A stretch of 64,000 nt of DNA from positions 1 to 64,000 of the forward strand of contig CAZULW010000002.1 of the NCBI GenBank assembly GCA_964621455.1, given 5' to 3'. The position numbers and the translations under genes are program-made. Shown one piece after another: positions 6,675-15,397 of this stretch; the first letter of the stretch is position 1, and each line of letters starts with the position of its first letter. Under the pieces are notes generated by a model that saw only the letters and a list, made by a program, of their open reading frames with translations, had not been told where the DNA came from and made no database searches. The stretch comes from G020354025 sp964621455 (GTDB lineage Bacteria; Fidelibacterota; Marinisomatia; SCGC-AAA003-L08; TS1B11).

Positions 6675-8714
6675 ATGCGCAAATTTGCCGATCTGATCTC
6701 CGAGCTCAAACGCCGCCGGGTCTTCCGGGTGGCCGTGGTCTATGCGGGCATTGCTTTCATCATCTTCCAGATTGTCGACGCCACTTTCGACTACCTACCC
6801 ATTCCCGCTTGGGTTGGCACCGCCCTTATTGTAGTACTACTGCTGTGCTTCCCCGTCGCCGTCGGTATGGCCTGGGCCTTCGACCTGACCGCCGAGGGCC
6901 TGGTGCGGGCCAAGGTTAAACGGGAGCCCACCGCGACCAAAGCCTCGGCCCGCCCTGTCATCGGCAACAAGACCGTAGCCGTTATCGCCGTGTTGGCCAT
7001 CATCGCGGCGGCGTGGTCGTGGTGGGGCCGGCCGGGCCCGGAAGCCGAGGTGGTGGTAGAAGCCGAGGCAGTGGCGGAAACCGGGCTGGGGGAAAAGTCC
7101 ATCGCCGTGCTGCCCTTCGTCAACTTCAGCGACAGCAAGGATGACGAGTATTTCTGCGACGGTATTACCGACGATATTCTGACCCACCTCTCCAAGATCG
7201 GCGATATGGAGGTCATCGCCCGTACGTCCAGTATGCTGTATAAGAACTCGGACAAGCGGGCTCGCGAGATCGGCCGGGAACTGGGCGTTGCGACCCTTCT
7301 GGAGGGCAGCGTGCGCCGCTATGGGAACCGGGTGCGGGTTACCAGCCAGTTGATTGATGTGGCCACTGAAAAACACCTCTGGGCGGACGAATACGACCGC
7401 GACTTGACCGACATCTTCGCCATCCAGAGCGACGTGGCCAGCCAGATCGCCGCGGCCCTCAAGGCCACCCTGACCCCGGAGGAGGAGCAGCGCATTGAGG
7501 ACCGGCCCACCGCCAACCTGGAAGCCTACGACTATTTCCTGCGCGGCAGGGATTTTAGCGGTCGGGCGAAGCGGCAGATCGCTATTCGGATGTATGAAAC
7601 GGCAGTTGAACTGGACCCCACCTTCGCCCTGGCCTATACCCGACTCTCAGGAGTGCATACCAGTACATACTGGTTCCACGAAGACCACACCCCGAAGCGC
7701 CTGGCTATGGCCAAAGCCGCCGTGGATCAGGCGCTGACCCTGGATCCCGATCTTCCCGAGGCTCACTTCGCCCTGGGACAGTACTATTACCAGGGCCACC
7801 TGGACTATGACCGGGGCCTGGAGCAGTTTGCCATTGTCCTGAAAGGCATCCCCAACCACGCCCGGACCCTGGCATTTATCGGTTATGTTCAGCGGCGGCA
7901 GGGAAAATTTGAGCAGGCGCTGGCCAACCAACGAAAGGCCTGTGAGCTTGACCCGCGCAGTGCAATCCTGGCCCGCAATCTTGCCGGCACCTACCAACTG
8001 CTGCGCCGGTATCCCGAAGCGCAACGGTATCGCAACCGGGCCATTGCGCTGCGGCCTGACTATTTTGGCAACTATGCAGATAAGGTCTGGCTGTATCTCA
8101 TGTGGGAAGGGGATATATACAAGGCCCGAAGGGTTTTAGATGAGGCTATCCCCAACCTGGAGAATGCCGCAGCTCCTCAGGTTTTCCGGGAACGAGCCCG
8201 ACTGGACATGCTTAACAGAAACTACTCAGCGGCCCTGGAGCAGCTGGCCCATACGCCGGCGGAGGTTATGGACGACCAATTCGGATATATTCCCAGGTCC
8301 GTATGGTATGCCCAGGTTTATAAGCTTATGGGCCGCGAAGACCTGGCCCGGGCCTTTTACGATTCGGCCCGCGTGCTTTTGGAAGCCAAGCTCCAGGAGG
8401 ACCCTGGGGACTCCCGCTACTACAGCACCCTCGGTATCGCCTATGCCGGTCTGGGCCGCCGGGAGGAATCCCTGCGCGCCGGGCAAAAGGGGGTGGAGCT
8501 GCTGCCCATCAGTAAGGAAGCCTACCGGGGCTACTACCGGGAGTTGGACCTGGCCATCATCTATACCATGGTGGGCGAGTATGAGGCGGCCATAGACAAG
8601 CTCGCCTACCTGCTCTCCATCCCCGGAGACTTGTCGGTGCCTTTGCTCAAGCTAGACCCCACCTGGGACCCCCTGCGGGAGCACCCGCGGTTTCAGGGGC
8701 TGCTGGCTGGATAG
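6675..8714 (+). CDS. Membrane-anchored TolB-like/TPR protein (copy 1, intact)
   Basis: The protein has 679 residues. An N-terminal cytoplasmic stretch (ADLISELKRRRVFRVAVVYA) leads into two membrane segments (about 20-40 and 48-72) and a third near 100-115. Next comes a TolB/FlgO-like domain (about 140-275: SIAVLPFVNFSDSKDDEYF, GITDDILTHLSKIG, GVATLLEGSVRRYGNRVRVT) and then a long array of tetratricopeptide repeats to the end. Proteins of this build are common in FCB and proteobacterial genomes, often beside adenylate cyclase or DNA-binding domains. Their exact job is unknown; protein scaffolding is likely. The start ATG follows AAGAGGCCACC. A second, damaged copy is at 20500-22446. Repeats lie on both sides. 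Confidence 0.75.
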   Translation: MRKFADLISELKRRRVFRVAVVYAGIAFIIFQIVDATFDYLPIPAWVGTALIVVLLLCFPVAVGMAWAFDLTAEGLVRAKVKREPTATKASARPVIGNKTVAVIAVLAIIAAAWSWWGRPGPEAEVVVEAEAVAETGLGEKSIAVLPFVNFSDSKDDEYFCDGITDDILTHLSKIGDMEVIARTSSMLYKNSDKRAREIGRELGVATLLEGSVRRYGNRVRVTSQLIDVATEKHLWADEYDRDLTDIFAIQSDVASQIAAALKATLTPEEEQRIEDRPTANLEAYDYFLRGRDFSGRAKRQIAIRMYETAVELDPTFALAYTRLSGVHTSTYWFHEDHTPKRLAMAKAAVDQALTLDPDLPEAHFALGQYYYQGHLDYDRGLEQFAIVLKGIPNHARTLAFIGYVQRRQGKFEQALANQRKACELDPRSAILARNLAGTYQLLRRYPEAQRYRNRAIALRPDYFGNYADKVWLYLMWEGDIYKARRVLDEAIPNLENAAAPQVFRERARLDMLNRNYSAALEQLAHTPAEVMDDQFGYIPRSVWYAQVYKLMGREDLARAFYDSARVLLEAKLQEDPGDSRYYSTLGIAYAGLGRREESLRAGQKGVELLPISKEAYRGYYRELDLAIIYTMVGEYEAAIDKLAYLLSIPGDLSVPLLKLDPTWDPLREHPRFQGLLAG

Positions 8715-8721
8715 AACTCAC

Positions 8722-9125
8722 CCCCCTTCGGCCGCGCTCAGGGCAGGCTCTTCGGCAAGCTCAGGGCAATCTTGGCGGTTTATTCTATATCACCCATTTC
8801 TTATAGGTAAGCCACATCGTAATCCTGTCTATCCTGTAAATCCTGTCCAGTTTCTTAAACCCGGATTTAGGAGTTAAGGAAAACCGTCAGACGGGATTAA
8901 CAGGATTGACAGGAATTGTATTAAACCCAGTCTTGAAGGCAAACCGCAACGGCCCCGCCAATTTTCAATCTTCAATATTCAATTCCTAAATCCCTCTTCG
9001 CGCTCTTGGCGCCCCTTCGGCCCGGCTCAGGCTTCGTCGTGAGCTCAGCCGAACGGGCGGGCTTGGCGGTTCGCTCTTCGCTCTTCATTCTTCATTTTGC
9101 ACTTTGCATTTTTCATTTTGCATTG
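8722..9125. repeat. Repeat-filled spacer
   Basis: This 400-base spacer has no gene. It holds CTTCGGC...CTCAGGGCA strings (8725-8768 and 9012-9060), a CAGGAT/ATCCTGT tract in both orientations (8818-8919), a TTCAATCTTCAATATTCAA string (8966-8990), and a CTTCATT/TTTGCATTT tract (9068-9125). Related CTCAGGGCA strings flank the second TolB/TPR copy at 20.3-20.46 kb, so these repeats mark both paralogue loci. Confidence 0.6.
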
Positions 9126-9132
9126 TTTCCCC

Positions 9133-9978
9133 TCACCGCGCCAGGCGCGCCGGGTGGGTCTGCTCCGCCTTGGCCGGGCAGACGTCCCAGTAATAGCACC
9201 AGTTGCAGAGGATGGATTCCCGGGGCTGGAGGGTCGTGGGCTGCTCCTCAGCCTGCCGCACTTTGTCTATGCGCTTTTTCAGCATGGTAGCAATGCGCTT
9301 AGGGTTCCACTTCACGTGCTCCAGGGCCACTTCCCGGCCGTGCCGCAGGAAGTGCCACACTACGTCCACCCGCTCTACCTGGTCCCTGGTCTTCGTCAGG
9401 GCCAGGAAATAGACCTTCATCTGCAGGTCCTTCTCCGCCTGGGTGGGGGTGAACATTTTCCGGCCCGACTTGTAGTCGTGGATGGACCACCACCCGGGGC
9501 CGTGGCTGTCCAGGCGGTCCAGTATGGCGGTCATGAGGTAGCTGCCCTGGCCCTGGGCGGACCCACGGGGAGTCTCGGGCAGGCCCTTATGATCCAGCGT
9601 GAAGGAGATGGTGCGCTCGGTCCCGTCCACCGGTTCGTCGAAGGGAGCATAGCGGCGGTAGAAACCCGCCAGGCAGCGCAGACCCAGCTGGTAATAGTCA
9701 TCAGTCTGCCAGCCGGTCTGGACTATGTGGACATGACCATGCCAGGTCTCTCTCCAGAGTGAGCGGTACCGGTTCAGCAGGTCGTCGAAGAGGATATTCC
9801 CCCGCCATCGGCGGGGTTCCCGGTAGAGCCATTCCAGGGCCTCATGCAGACGGCGCCCCAGATAGCTCTCGATGGATTCCCCCCCTGCCAGGCGGTCGTC
9901 CAGGTAGATGAAGCGGTATTTGGCGAGGCATTGGTTAAAGAGCTGCAGGCGGGAGTAGGAGAACCGGTCGCGCGGCAA
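9133..9978 (-). CDS. RecB/Cas4-type PD-(D/E)XK nuclease family protein
   Basis: The protein has 281 residues. It begins with the helical segment FSYSRLQLFNQCLAKYRFIY typical of RecB-like and AddB nuclease domains. The catalytic core shows LDRLDSHGPGWWSIHDYKSG (D then DYKSG, the D-x(n)-D/ExK pattern). It ends with a cysteine cluster (ILCNWCYYWDVCPAK) that, with the N-terminal Cys of FNQCLAKYRF, would hold a 4Fe-4S cluster as in AddB and Cas4. It probably cuts or resects DNA; no cas genes or helicase genes are nearby. The start is TTG at 9976-9978 with GAGG upstream, 21 bases after the GWxTD gene, so it is likely in the same operon. Confidence 0.8.
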   Translation of the reverse strand: MPRDRFSYSRLQLFNQCLAKYRFIYLDDRLAGGESIESYLGRRLHEALEWLYREPRRWRGNILFDDLLNRYRSLWRETWHGHVHIVQTGWQTDDYYQLGLRCLAGFYRRYAPFDEPVDGTERTISFTLDHKGLPETPRGSAQGQGSYLMTAILDRLDSHGPGWWSIHDYKSGRKMFTPTQAEKDLQMKVYFLALTKTRDQVERVDVVWHFLRHGREVALEHVKWNPKRIATMLKKRIDKVRQAEEQPTTLQPRESILCNWCYYWDVCPAKAEQTHPARLAR

Positions 9979-9999
9979 GGCCAGCCTCTTCAGGACTCT

Positions 10000-11268
10000 T
10001 TAAAAGGCGCCGCTGGGATACAGGGGAGTAACCAAGCGGTAATCACCGAGCATATTGACATCCATGAAGACGAATCTCCAGCCCTTACTGTAATAGAACC
10101 AGATCTGGTAGGGCTTCTGATTAATGTCGGAAGGGTGCCGCTCGATGTCGTCCGGCGGGCCATAGATGATGTAAACCATGCCCATGTCCGACTCCCAGCC
10201 CGGCAGGAAGCTTTTAAAATGGGCGTTGGCGTAGGCCACCCGACGGTAGTATTCGTCCATGATCTCATTCTTGGGCGTCTCTGGTGTTGGATCACGGGCG
10301 CTCCAGAACGACAGGAAAGCCTCACGCCTAGCCTCCCCGCTGGCCTCCCTCATCTCCTTGATCTGGGCACGGGTAGCCACGTAGCGGGTCTGTTCGATAG
10401 CCTGATCCACATCCTCGATCAAGTGGTAGAAACCGGTCCAGGTGACACGGATCGGAGTGGATTGCTCTGCCACCAGGGAATCGACCTGCACACGGACAGT
10501 AAGAGTATACTCCCGCTCCTTCAGATGGCTGGTAGCCATGGGAATGCTATGGGTGGAAAGCGCGCTGCCCAGGTTAAGCGTCTTGTGGAAAGCAACGGCT
10601 GCTGTGTCATCCTTATTACCCAGGGTATAATGCAGAGACGCCTGGGAAGGCTCCTCCATGGGAGTGTGAATTGTAAGATAAATATAAAAGGAATCCGCCT
10701 GATCGGAGATCTGATTTCCAACAAAGGGAGTAATGCGGTCGGGTTTTCCAGGCACTCTCTCGGCCTCCCTTAGAAGCAGAATATCGCCTGTCGCCAGCTG
10801 ACTCAAGGGATAGCCGGTGACATCGATCTCTTCGCTGGCCTGGTGGCGTTGGCGGCTGTCCTGGTCCATCAGGTTTGCGACGATGCGGTACTCGCCGGGA
10901 GACAGGAGAAAGTAGGTATGGGCGATATGATACAGGTCTTCGGACTGGGTTTCCTCGAACCGTGATTTGACCACATCCTCCCGCCAGATGCGTGTAGCAC
11001 GCACCATATCGTCTTTGTCAACCGCAAAGATAGAGAGTTCATACGTTGACTTGAACCCGCCATTATCTGCCAGAAACACCAGTTGGTCGAGGGGGATCTG
11101 GGTGAAGACGTCCACCTGAATCGAATTGGCCTTAAGGGTGGGAGACCGGCTCACGGTAAGTTCAAGGAGTGACTTCTCTCGTTCGGGCTGGCGGCGCTGG
11201 GAGATGGATCGGTCCGGCGCGAGTAACACCACCAACAGTAGGGTTATCGTGAGCAGCCACTTATTCAA
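10000..11268 (-). CDS. GWxTD domain-containing secreted protein
   Basis: The protein has 422 residues with a signal peptide (NKWLLTITLLLVVLLAPDRS). The C-terminal part, about 330-422, is the GWxTD domain: FLSFWSARDPTPET, EYYRRVAYANAHF, WESDMGMVYIIYGPPDDIER and PYQIWFYYSKGWRFVFMD. Such proteins are found in FCB and Acidobacteria and their function is unknown. The first part is a beta-rich exported region. The start is TTG at 11266-11268, preceded by GGAGG; its first codons overlap the stop of the propeller gene in TTGAATAA, so the two are translationally coupled. A longer frame exists upstream but lies in the antisense/other-frame of that neighbour. Confidence 0.8.
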   Translation of the reverse strand: MNKWLLTITLLLVVLLAPDRSISQRRQPEREKSLLELTVSRSPTLKANSIQVDVFTQIPLDQLVFLADNGGFKSTYELSIFAVDKDDMVRATRIWREDVVKSRFEETQSEDLYHIAHTYFLLSPGEYRIVANLMDQDSRQRHQASEEIDVTGYPLSQLATGDILLLREAERVPGKPDRITPFVGNQISDQADSFYIYLTIHTPMEEPSQASLHYTLGNKDDTAAVAFHKTLNLGSALSTHSIPMATSHLKEREYTLTVRVQVDSLVAEQSTPIRVTWTGFYHLIEDVDQAIEQTRYVATRAQIKEMREASGEARREAFLSFWSARDPTPETPKNEIMDEYYRRVAYANAHFKSFLPGWESDMGMVYIIYGPPDDIERHPSDINQKPYQIWFYYSKGWRFVFMDVNMLGDYRLVTPLYPSGAF

Positions 11269-12904
11269 AATAGGCCCTCCAGTTGAAACGCACGACCCCA
11301 TCCCTGGTGAGGAACCAGACCCAGTCGGCGCCCGGTTCGACGGCATAAACGACATCAGATGGTAATCCTTCATTCCTGCCAAAGGTAAACATACGACGCT
11401 TCCGACGATTATAGACGACGGCGCCTCGTGAAGTCGCCAGCCAAATGTACGACCCATAGCCCTTGATTTCCAAAATTTTAGCCTCCCCGGAAAGTGGGAT
11501 GGAATAGAGCATGAAATCCTTATCCTTCGGCCCACGGTGGTAGATATAATTATTGGCCACTACGAACATATCACCGTCGTCATGCCACAGGCTGGTGGCC
11601 GGCAGGCTGGATGCCCGCCACCACTTGACAGGCCTATCATCGTGATACGCATAAATCCCGTCCGCTGTTCCAGCGTAAAGGATCTGGCCGGCACTGAACA
11701 GTGCATAGATCTCCACTACGGGCGAAACGGACAAGCTGTCGTCGGGAATAACCCGGCGGGTGGCAGGGCTGATGCGGTCAATGCCGCGGATGGTTGCGGC
11801 GAATATCTCATCGCCATGCCGTTCCAGGTCCCACACCGCCCGGTCCCGTAATCCCGCCTTTGAGCCGATGAATCCCCAGGTTTCGGTGCGTGTGTCCAGC
11901 AGCACGATGCCGTCCATAGTTGCCAGCCATAGCTGCCGTCCAACTCTGAGCATGTCGTTCACTCTCACGTCGCGGATCGCCTCCGAAGACAGACTGCTGT
12001 AGTAGCGCCAGGAAGAAATCGCTTCATCCCAGGCACTGAGAAAGTACCCCTCCTTACGCGGAGACCTGTTGCCTTCACGACGGAAGGCATTATCGGCAAA
12101 CCAGACTCGATCACCGTCCAGGAAAAGTGTGATCACCGGTATTGGCGCGATGCCCGCCTGAAAATCCTCCAGGTGGCGGGTCTGGAGATCACCCCGGAAC
12201 AGGGTCCCCAGGTCGGTGCCGTACCAGAACCGGTTATACCGGTCTTGAAAGACAAAGGTGGGGACAGCGGTAAGATAGCCAGGGCCGAGAAACTCGCGGA
12301 TGTTTGTGGACCATTGGCCGGTAGTGATCCAGCCAAGCAGGTCCGGGGGTTCCAGAAAGGCCGCCTGGCTGGTGTTCCAATCTACGGGACCATCCGGTCC
12401 GGCCATATCCCGGCGCATAAATTCCCCGGTGAACGAGTTAAGCAGGGTATATACGCCATCCACATCAATCCAGATGCCGTCGAACGAGCCGCCCACCCTG
12501 ATGACCGACCGGCCCTGGAAGTAGTCGGGCAGGGACAGGAAAGGCACCTGGCGCCAGGTGTCATCCGTGCTTAGGCGGAAGGCAATACCATCATCGTGGA
12601 CCACCCAGAGGGCATTGGTGGAAGCGTCGTGATACACATGGTACAGGCGATGGGACGGCAGTCCCATATTGATCTCCGGCAGGTGATCCAGGCGCTGGGT
12701 ATAATAGTCGAAATAGAGCAGCCCGTCAAAGGTACTGAAATAGATACCATCGGACCCTTCGGAAGCGGACGTAATCGCAGCCGTACCGGGAATGTACTGC
12801 CAGTCTTCGGGTTCGTAGGGGAAATGTTGTCCGGCGGTGCTGTTTGCCAGTAATAGAGAGAGGATAGCGGCGATCAGCAGTAAGCTGCCCCTACGGCGCG
12901 GCAT
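11261..12904 (-). CDS. Secreted beta-propeller protein (two-component-regulator propeller type)
   Basis: The protein has 547 residues: a signal peptide (RGSLLLIAAILSLLLANSTAG), then only repeated propeller blades. The blades recur as [GDG]-[IV]-[WY]-[FVL]-x-[TN] motifs, for example GSDGIYFSTFDGLLYFD, STNALWVVHDDGIAFRLS, GTDLGTLFR, RQLWLATMDGIVLLDTRT, QILYAGTADGIYAY and YIWLATSRGAVVYN. Unlike the hybrid sensors that carry such propellers, it has no membrane segment or kinase domain after the blades. It overlaps the heptose kinase gene upstream by 14 bases and the GWxTD gene downstream by 8. The tight pairing with the GWxTD protein suggests a shared envelope task. Confidence 0.7.
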   Translation of the reverse strand: MPRRRGSLLLIAAILSLLLANSTAGQHFPYEPEDWQYIPGTAAITSASEGSDGIYFSTFDGLLYFDYYTQRLDHLPEINMGLPSHRLYHVYHDASTNALWVVHDDGIAFRLSTDDTWRQVPFLSLPDYFQGRSVIRVGGSFDGIWIDVDGVYTLLNSFTGEFMRRDMAGPDGPVDWNTSQAAFLEPPDLLGWITTGQWSTNIREFLGPGYLTAVPTFVFQDRYNRFWYGTDLGTLFRGDLQTRHLEDFQAGIAPIPVITLFLDGDRVWFADNAFRREGNRSPRKEGYFLSAWDEAISSWRYYSSLSSEAIRDVRVNDMLRVGRQLWLATMDGIVLLDTRTETWGFIGSKAGLRDRAVWDLERHGDEIFAATIRGIDRISPATRRVIPDDSLSVSPVVEIYALFSAGQILYAGTADGIYAYHDDRPVKWWRASSLPATSLWHDDGDMFVVANNYIYHRGPKDKDFMLYSIPLSGEAKILEIKGYGSYIWLATSRGAVVYNRRKRRMFTFGRNEGLPSDVVYAVEPGADWVWFLTRDGVVRFNWRAYFE

Positions 12905-13874
12905 GATGTCTTAAAAGTCCTTCCAGCTTTTCCGGTGATACGGGCACCACCCCCATTTCCTCCACCACGGTTCCGGCGGCAAAATTGGCCAGATCAGCCG
13001 CTTCCCTGGGATTAGCTCCGGAGACAAAAGCCAGGGCATAGGTGCTGATCACCGTATCCCCGGCGCCGCAGACGTCCGACACCTGGCGGGCGCGAGTGGG
13101 AATGCGGTGATATCCCTCATTATCAAACAGGTCCATCCCCTTTGGGCCGCGGGTGATGAGCACCACCTCGGCCTCGAGACGCTTCCGCAAGTCATGGCCG
13201 GCGGCGCGGATATCCTCATCTGTCCGAAGGGGATGCCCGGCGAAATGCTCCGCCTCAGTCAGGTTGGGTTTGATCAGGCTCACGCCTCGAAAGCCGTCCA
13301 GGTGGTCGCTTTTCGGATCCACGAATACCGGACAATGGCTTTTCTCGGCCAGGGCGCAAAGCTGCTGGCTGACCTGGCGGGTGAAGGTGCCCTTATGGTA
13401 ATCCTGGAGGACCAGACCGCTGGAACCATCAATGGCCCTTGCAACCTGCGCCTGTATGTCCCCGACCAGCTGATCGGATAGGGGCGCTGTGGTTTCCTTA
13501 TCCAACCGGACCACGTGCTGCGGACCGGCGATCACGCGGGTTTTTTCGGTGGTGGGGCGGCTGTTGTCCCGCAGGATGTGATGGGGTATGTCATAGCTGG
13601 ACAACGTGCTTTCAAGCTGCTCACCGGCGGCGTCCGTACCGGAGACTCCTATCAGAAAAACATCCGCTCCCAGGGAACGCAGGTTATAGGCCACATTAGC
13701 CGCTCCGCCCGGGCGATGGTCTATCTGCTCCATCGTCACAATGGGCACCGGGGCTTCGGGTGAGATGCGGGACACCCTGCCCCAGATGTAGGTATCCAGC
13801 ATAACGTCACCCACCACGACGAGCCGTTGTCCGGAAAACTGCTGGCGTAACTGGCGAAAACGGTCAGGCTGCAT
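12891..13874 (-). CDS. rfaE1: D-glycero-beta-D-manno-heptose-7-phosphate kinase (PfkB family)
   Basis: The protein has 327 residues and is a ribokinase/PfkB fold kinase of the RfaE-I/HldA type. It would phosphorylate heptose 7-phosphate for the ADP-heptose of the LPS core. Family signs are the opening VVVGDVMLDTYIWGRVSRIS, the substrate loop PVPIV then RPGGAANVAYNLRSLGA, and the ATP/catalytic site VSDVCGAGDTVISTYALAF with the catalytic Asp. It is kinase-only: the nucleotidyltransferase half of HldE is absent. The length fits HldA. It overlaps the gpmI end by 11 bases and the propeller gene start by 14, so it is part of a compact operon. Confidence 0.85.
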   Translation of the reverse strand: MQPDRFRQLRQQFSGQRLVVVGDVMLDTYIWGRVSRISPEAPVPIVTMEQIDHRPGGAANVAYNLRSLGADVFLIGVSGTDAAGEQLESTLSSYDIPHHILRDNSRPTTEKTRVIAGPQHVVRLDKETTAPLSDQLVGDIQAQVARAIDGSSGLVLQDYHKGTFTRQVSQQLCALAEKSHCPVFVDPKSDHLDGFRGVSLIKPNLTEAEHFAGHPLRTDEDIRAAGHDLRKRLEAEVVLITRGPKGMDLFDNEGYHRIPTRARQVSDVCGAGDTVISTYALAFVSGANPREAADLANFAAGTVVEEMGVVPVSPEKLEGLLRHHAAP

Positions 13875-15396
13875 AAGAGGGAGTCCTCACCAGCCGGCTT
13901 ATGCCGGTCATTTCAGGAGGAATCTCCAGGCCCAGGTACACCAGGATCGTTGGAGCGATGTCGGCGAGCTTGCCGGACTCTTCAAGGCGGATATTATTGT
14001 CCGGGGCCACCACGATAAAGGGTGCCGGCAGGGTTGTATGGGCGGTATGAGGCTGGCCTGTCTCGGGATCGATCATCGTTTCAATGTTGCCATGGTCAGA
14101 AGTCAGGAACAGGGTGGCGCCTTGTTTCTGTACAGCGTCCAGCAGCCGGCCTATACACCGGTCGATGGTCTCCATGGCCGCAATAGCCGCATCCAGCTTG
14201 CCCGTGTGCCCAACCATGTCAGGGTTGGCAAAGTTGAGTATCAAAGCTTCGAATTCACCGCTTTCGATGGTCCGCACCCCTCGATCCGTCACCTCCTCTG
14301 CGCTCATGGAAGGCTGGAGGTCGTAGGTTGCCACCTTCGGTGAGGGCACCAGGATGCGTTCCTCGCCGGGGAAAGCCCTCTCGTCACCACCGTTGAAGAA
14401 GTAGGTCACGTGCGCGTACTTCTCGGTCTCCGCCAGGCGCAGCTGGCGGTAGCCCGCCTGCGAAAGAACCTCGGGGAAAATGTTGGCCAGTTTTTCCGGT
14501 GGGAAGAGGAAAGGAATCGTGAAGGTCTCATCATAGCTGGTCATGGAGCGCACGTCCAACTCCAGGGCCTCCACCGGGAACTCGGCAAAGTCAGGCTCGA
14601 TAAACGCCCGGACGATCTGGCGCATGCGGTCCGACCGGAAATTCATCGCCAGCAGGGCATCCCCTGACCTGATCCGGCCGTTCCCGCCGATGACCTTCGG
14701 AGTCACGAATTCATCCCCTACATCTGCGGCATACGAGGCATCCATGGCCCCGATGGCTGTGGGGTAGGCTTCCCCTTCTCCATGTACCAGCATGCGATAG
14801 GCCTTCTCGATCCGGTCCCATCGTTTATCCCTGTCCATGGCGTAATAGCGACCCACGACGGTGGTCACAACGCCCGTATTCAGCTCCTCCATCCATTCCT
14901 GGATCCGCTCCAGGTAGCCCCGCCCGGCCAGGGGGGAAGTGTCCCGCCCATCCATAAAGGCGTGATACATGACGCGGGGCAGACCTTCACTCCGGGCGGC
15001 GACCAGGATCGCCCGGAGATGGTCCAGGTGGCTGTGGACACCGGCGTCGCTGCACAAACCCATTACGTGGAAGGTGCCGCCGCTGGCCGCCAACCGGCGC
15101 ATCTGCTCCAGAAGCAGCGGGTGTTGATGAAATTTCCCGGACTGGACTTCGTCGTTGATGCGCACCAGGTCCTGGCTAACGACGCGACCAGCTCCAATGT
15201 TCATATGCCCCACTTCCGAGTTGCCCATCACTCCGTCCGGAAGCCCCACCGCCCCACCGGAAGTCTCCAGCGAGATCATGGGATATTCCCTCAGCAGCCG
15301 GTCCAGGAAGGGAGTGTGGGCCAGAAGAGGGGCGTTCCCTTCCGGCTCTGAGCGCAACCCAAAACCATCCATTATCACCAGGGCGAATTTGAACAT
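13864..15396 (-). CDS. gpmI: 2,3-bisphosphoglycerate-independent phosphoglycerate mutase
   Basis: The protein has 510 residues, the usual length of the Mn-dependent mutase that interconverts 3- and 2-phosphoglycerate in glycolysis. Recognisable parts are the metal site KFALVIMDGFGLR, the catalytic-serine region GLPDGVMGNSEVGHMNIGAG, HSHLDHLRAI, YHAFMDGRDTSP, NFRSDRMRQIVRAF, and the C-terminal metal motif LILNFANPDMVGHTGKLDA with LFLTSDHGNIE. The start is ATG 15394-15396, one base after the PspC stop (TGATATG context), so it is translationally coupled. An upstream in-frame ATG inside the PspC gene is unlikely. Confidence 0.93.
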   Translation of the reverse strand: MFKFALVIMDGFGLRSEPEGNAPLLAHTPFLDRLLREYPMISLETSGGAVGLPDGVMGNSEVGHMNIGAGRVVSQDLVRINDEVQSGKFHQHPLLLEQMRRLAASGGTFHVMGLCSDAGVHSHLDHLRAILVAARSEGLPRVMYHAFMDGRDTSPLAGRGYLERIQEWMEELNTGVVTTVVGRYYAMDRDKRWDRIEKAYRMLVHGEGEAYPTAIGAMDASYAADVGDEFVTPKVIGGNGRIRSGDALLAMNFRSDRMRQIVRAFIEPDFAEFPVEALELDVRSMTSYDETFTIPFLFPPEKLANIFPEVLSQAGYRQLRLAETEKYAHVTYFFNGGDERAFPGEERILVPSPKVATYDLQPSMSAEEVTDRGVRTIESGEFEALILNFANPDMVGHTGKLDAAIAAMETIDRCIGRLLDAVQKQGATLFLTSDHGNIETMIDPETGQPHTAHTTLPAPFIVVAPDNNIRLEESGKLADIAPTILVYLGLEIPPEMTGISRLVRTPSYAA

Positions 15397-15397
15397 A

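Noticed and set aside
11269..11535. N-terminal extension of the GWxTD frame
   Set aside because: It lies within the propeller gene in another frame and lacks a signal peptide; the TTG with GGAGG at 11268 gives a proper signal peptide.
12891..13874. Ribokinase or fructokinase as the identity of the PfkB kinase
   Set aside because: The VVGDVMLDTYIWGRVSRISPE opening and RPGGAANVAYNL loop are specific to heptose-7-phosphate kinase (RfaE-I/HldA).
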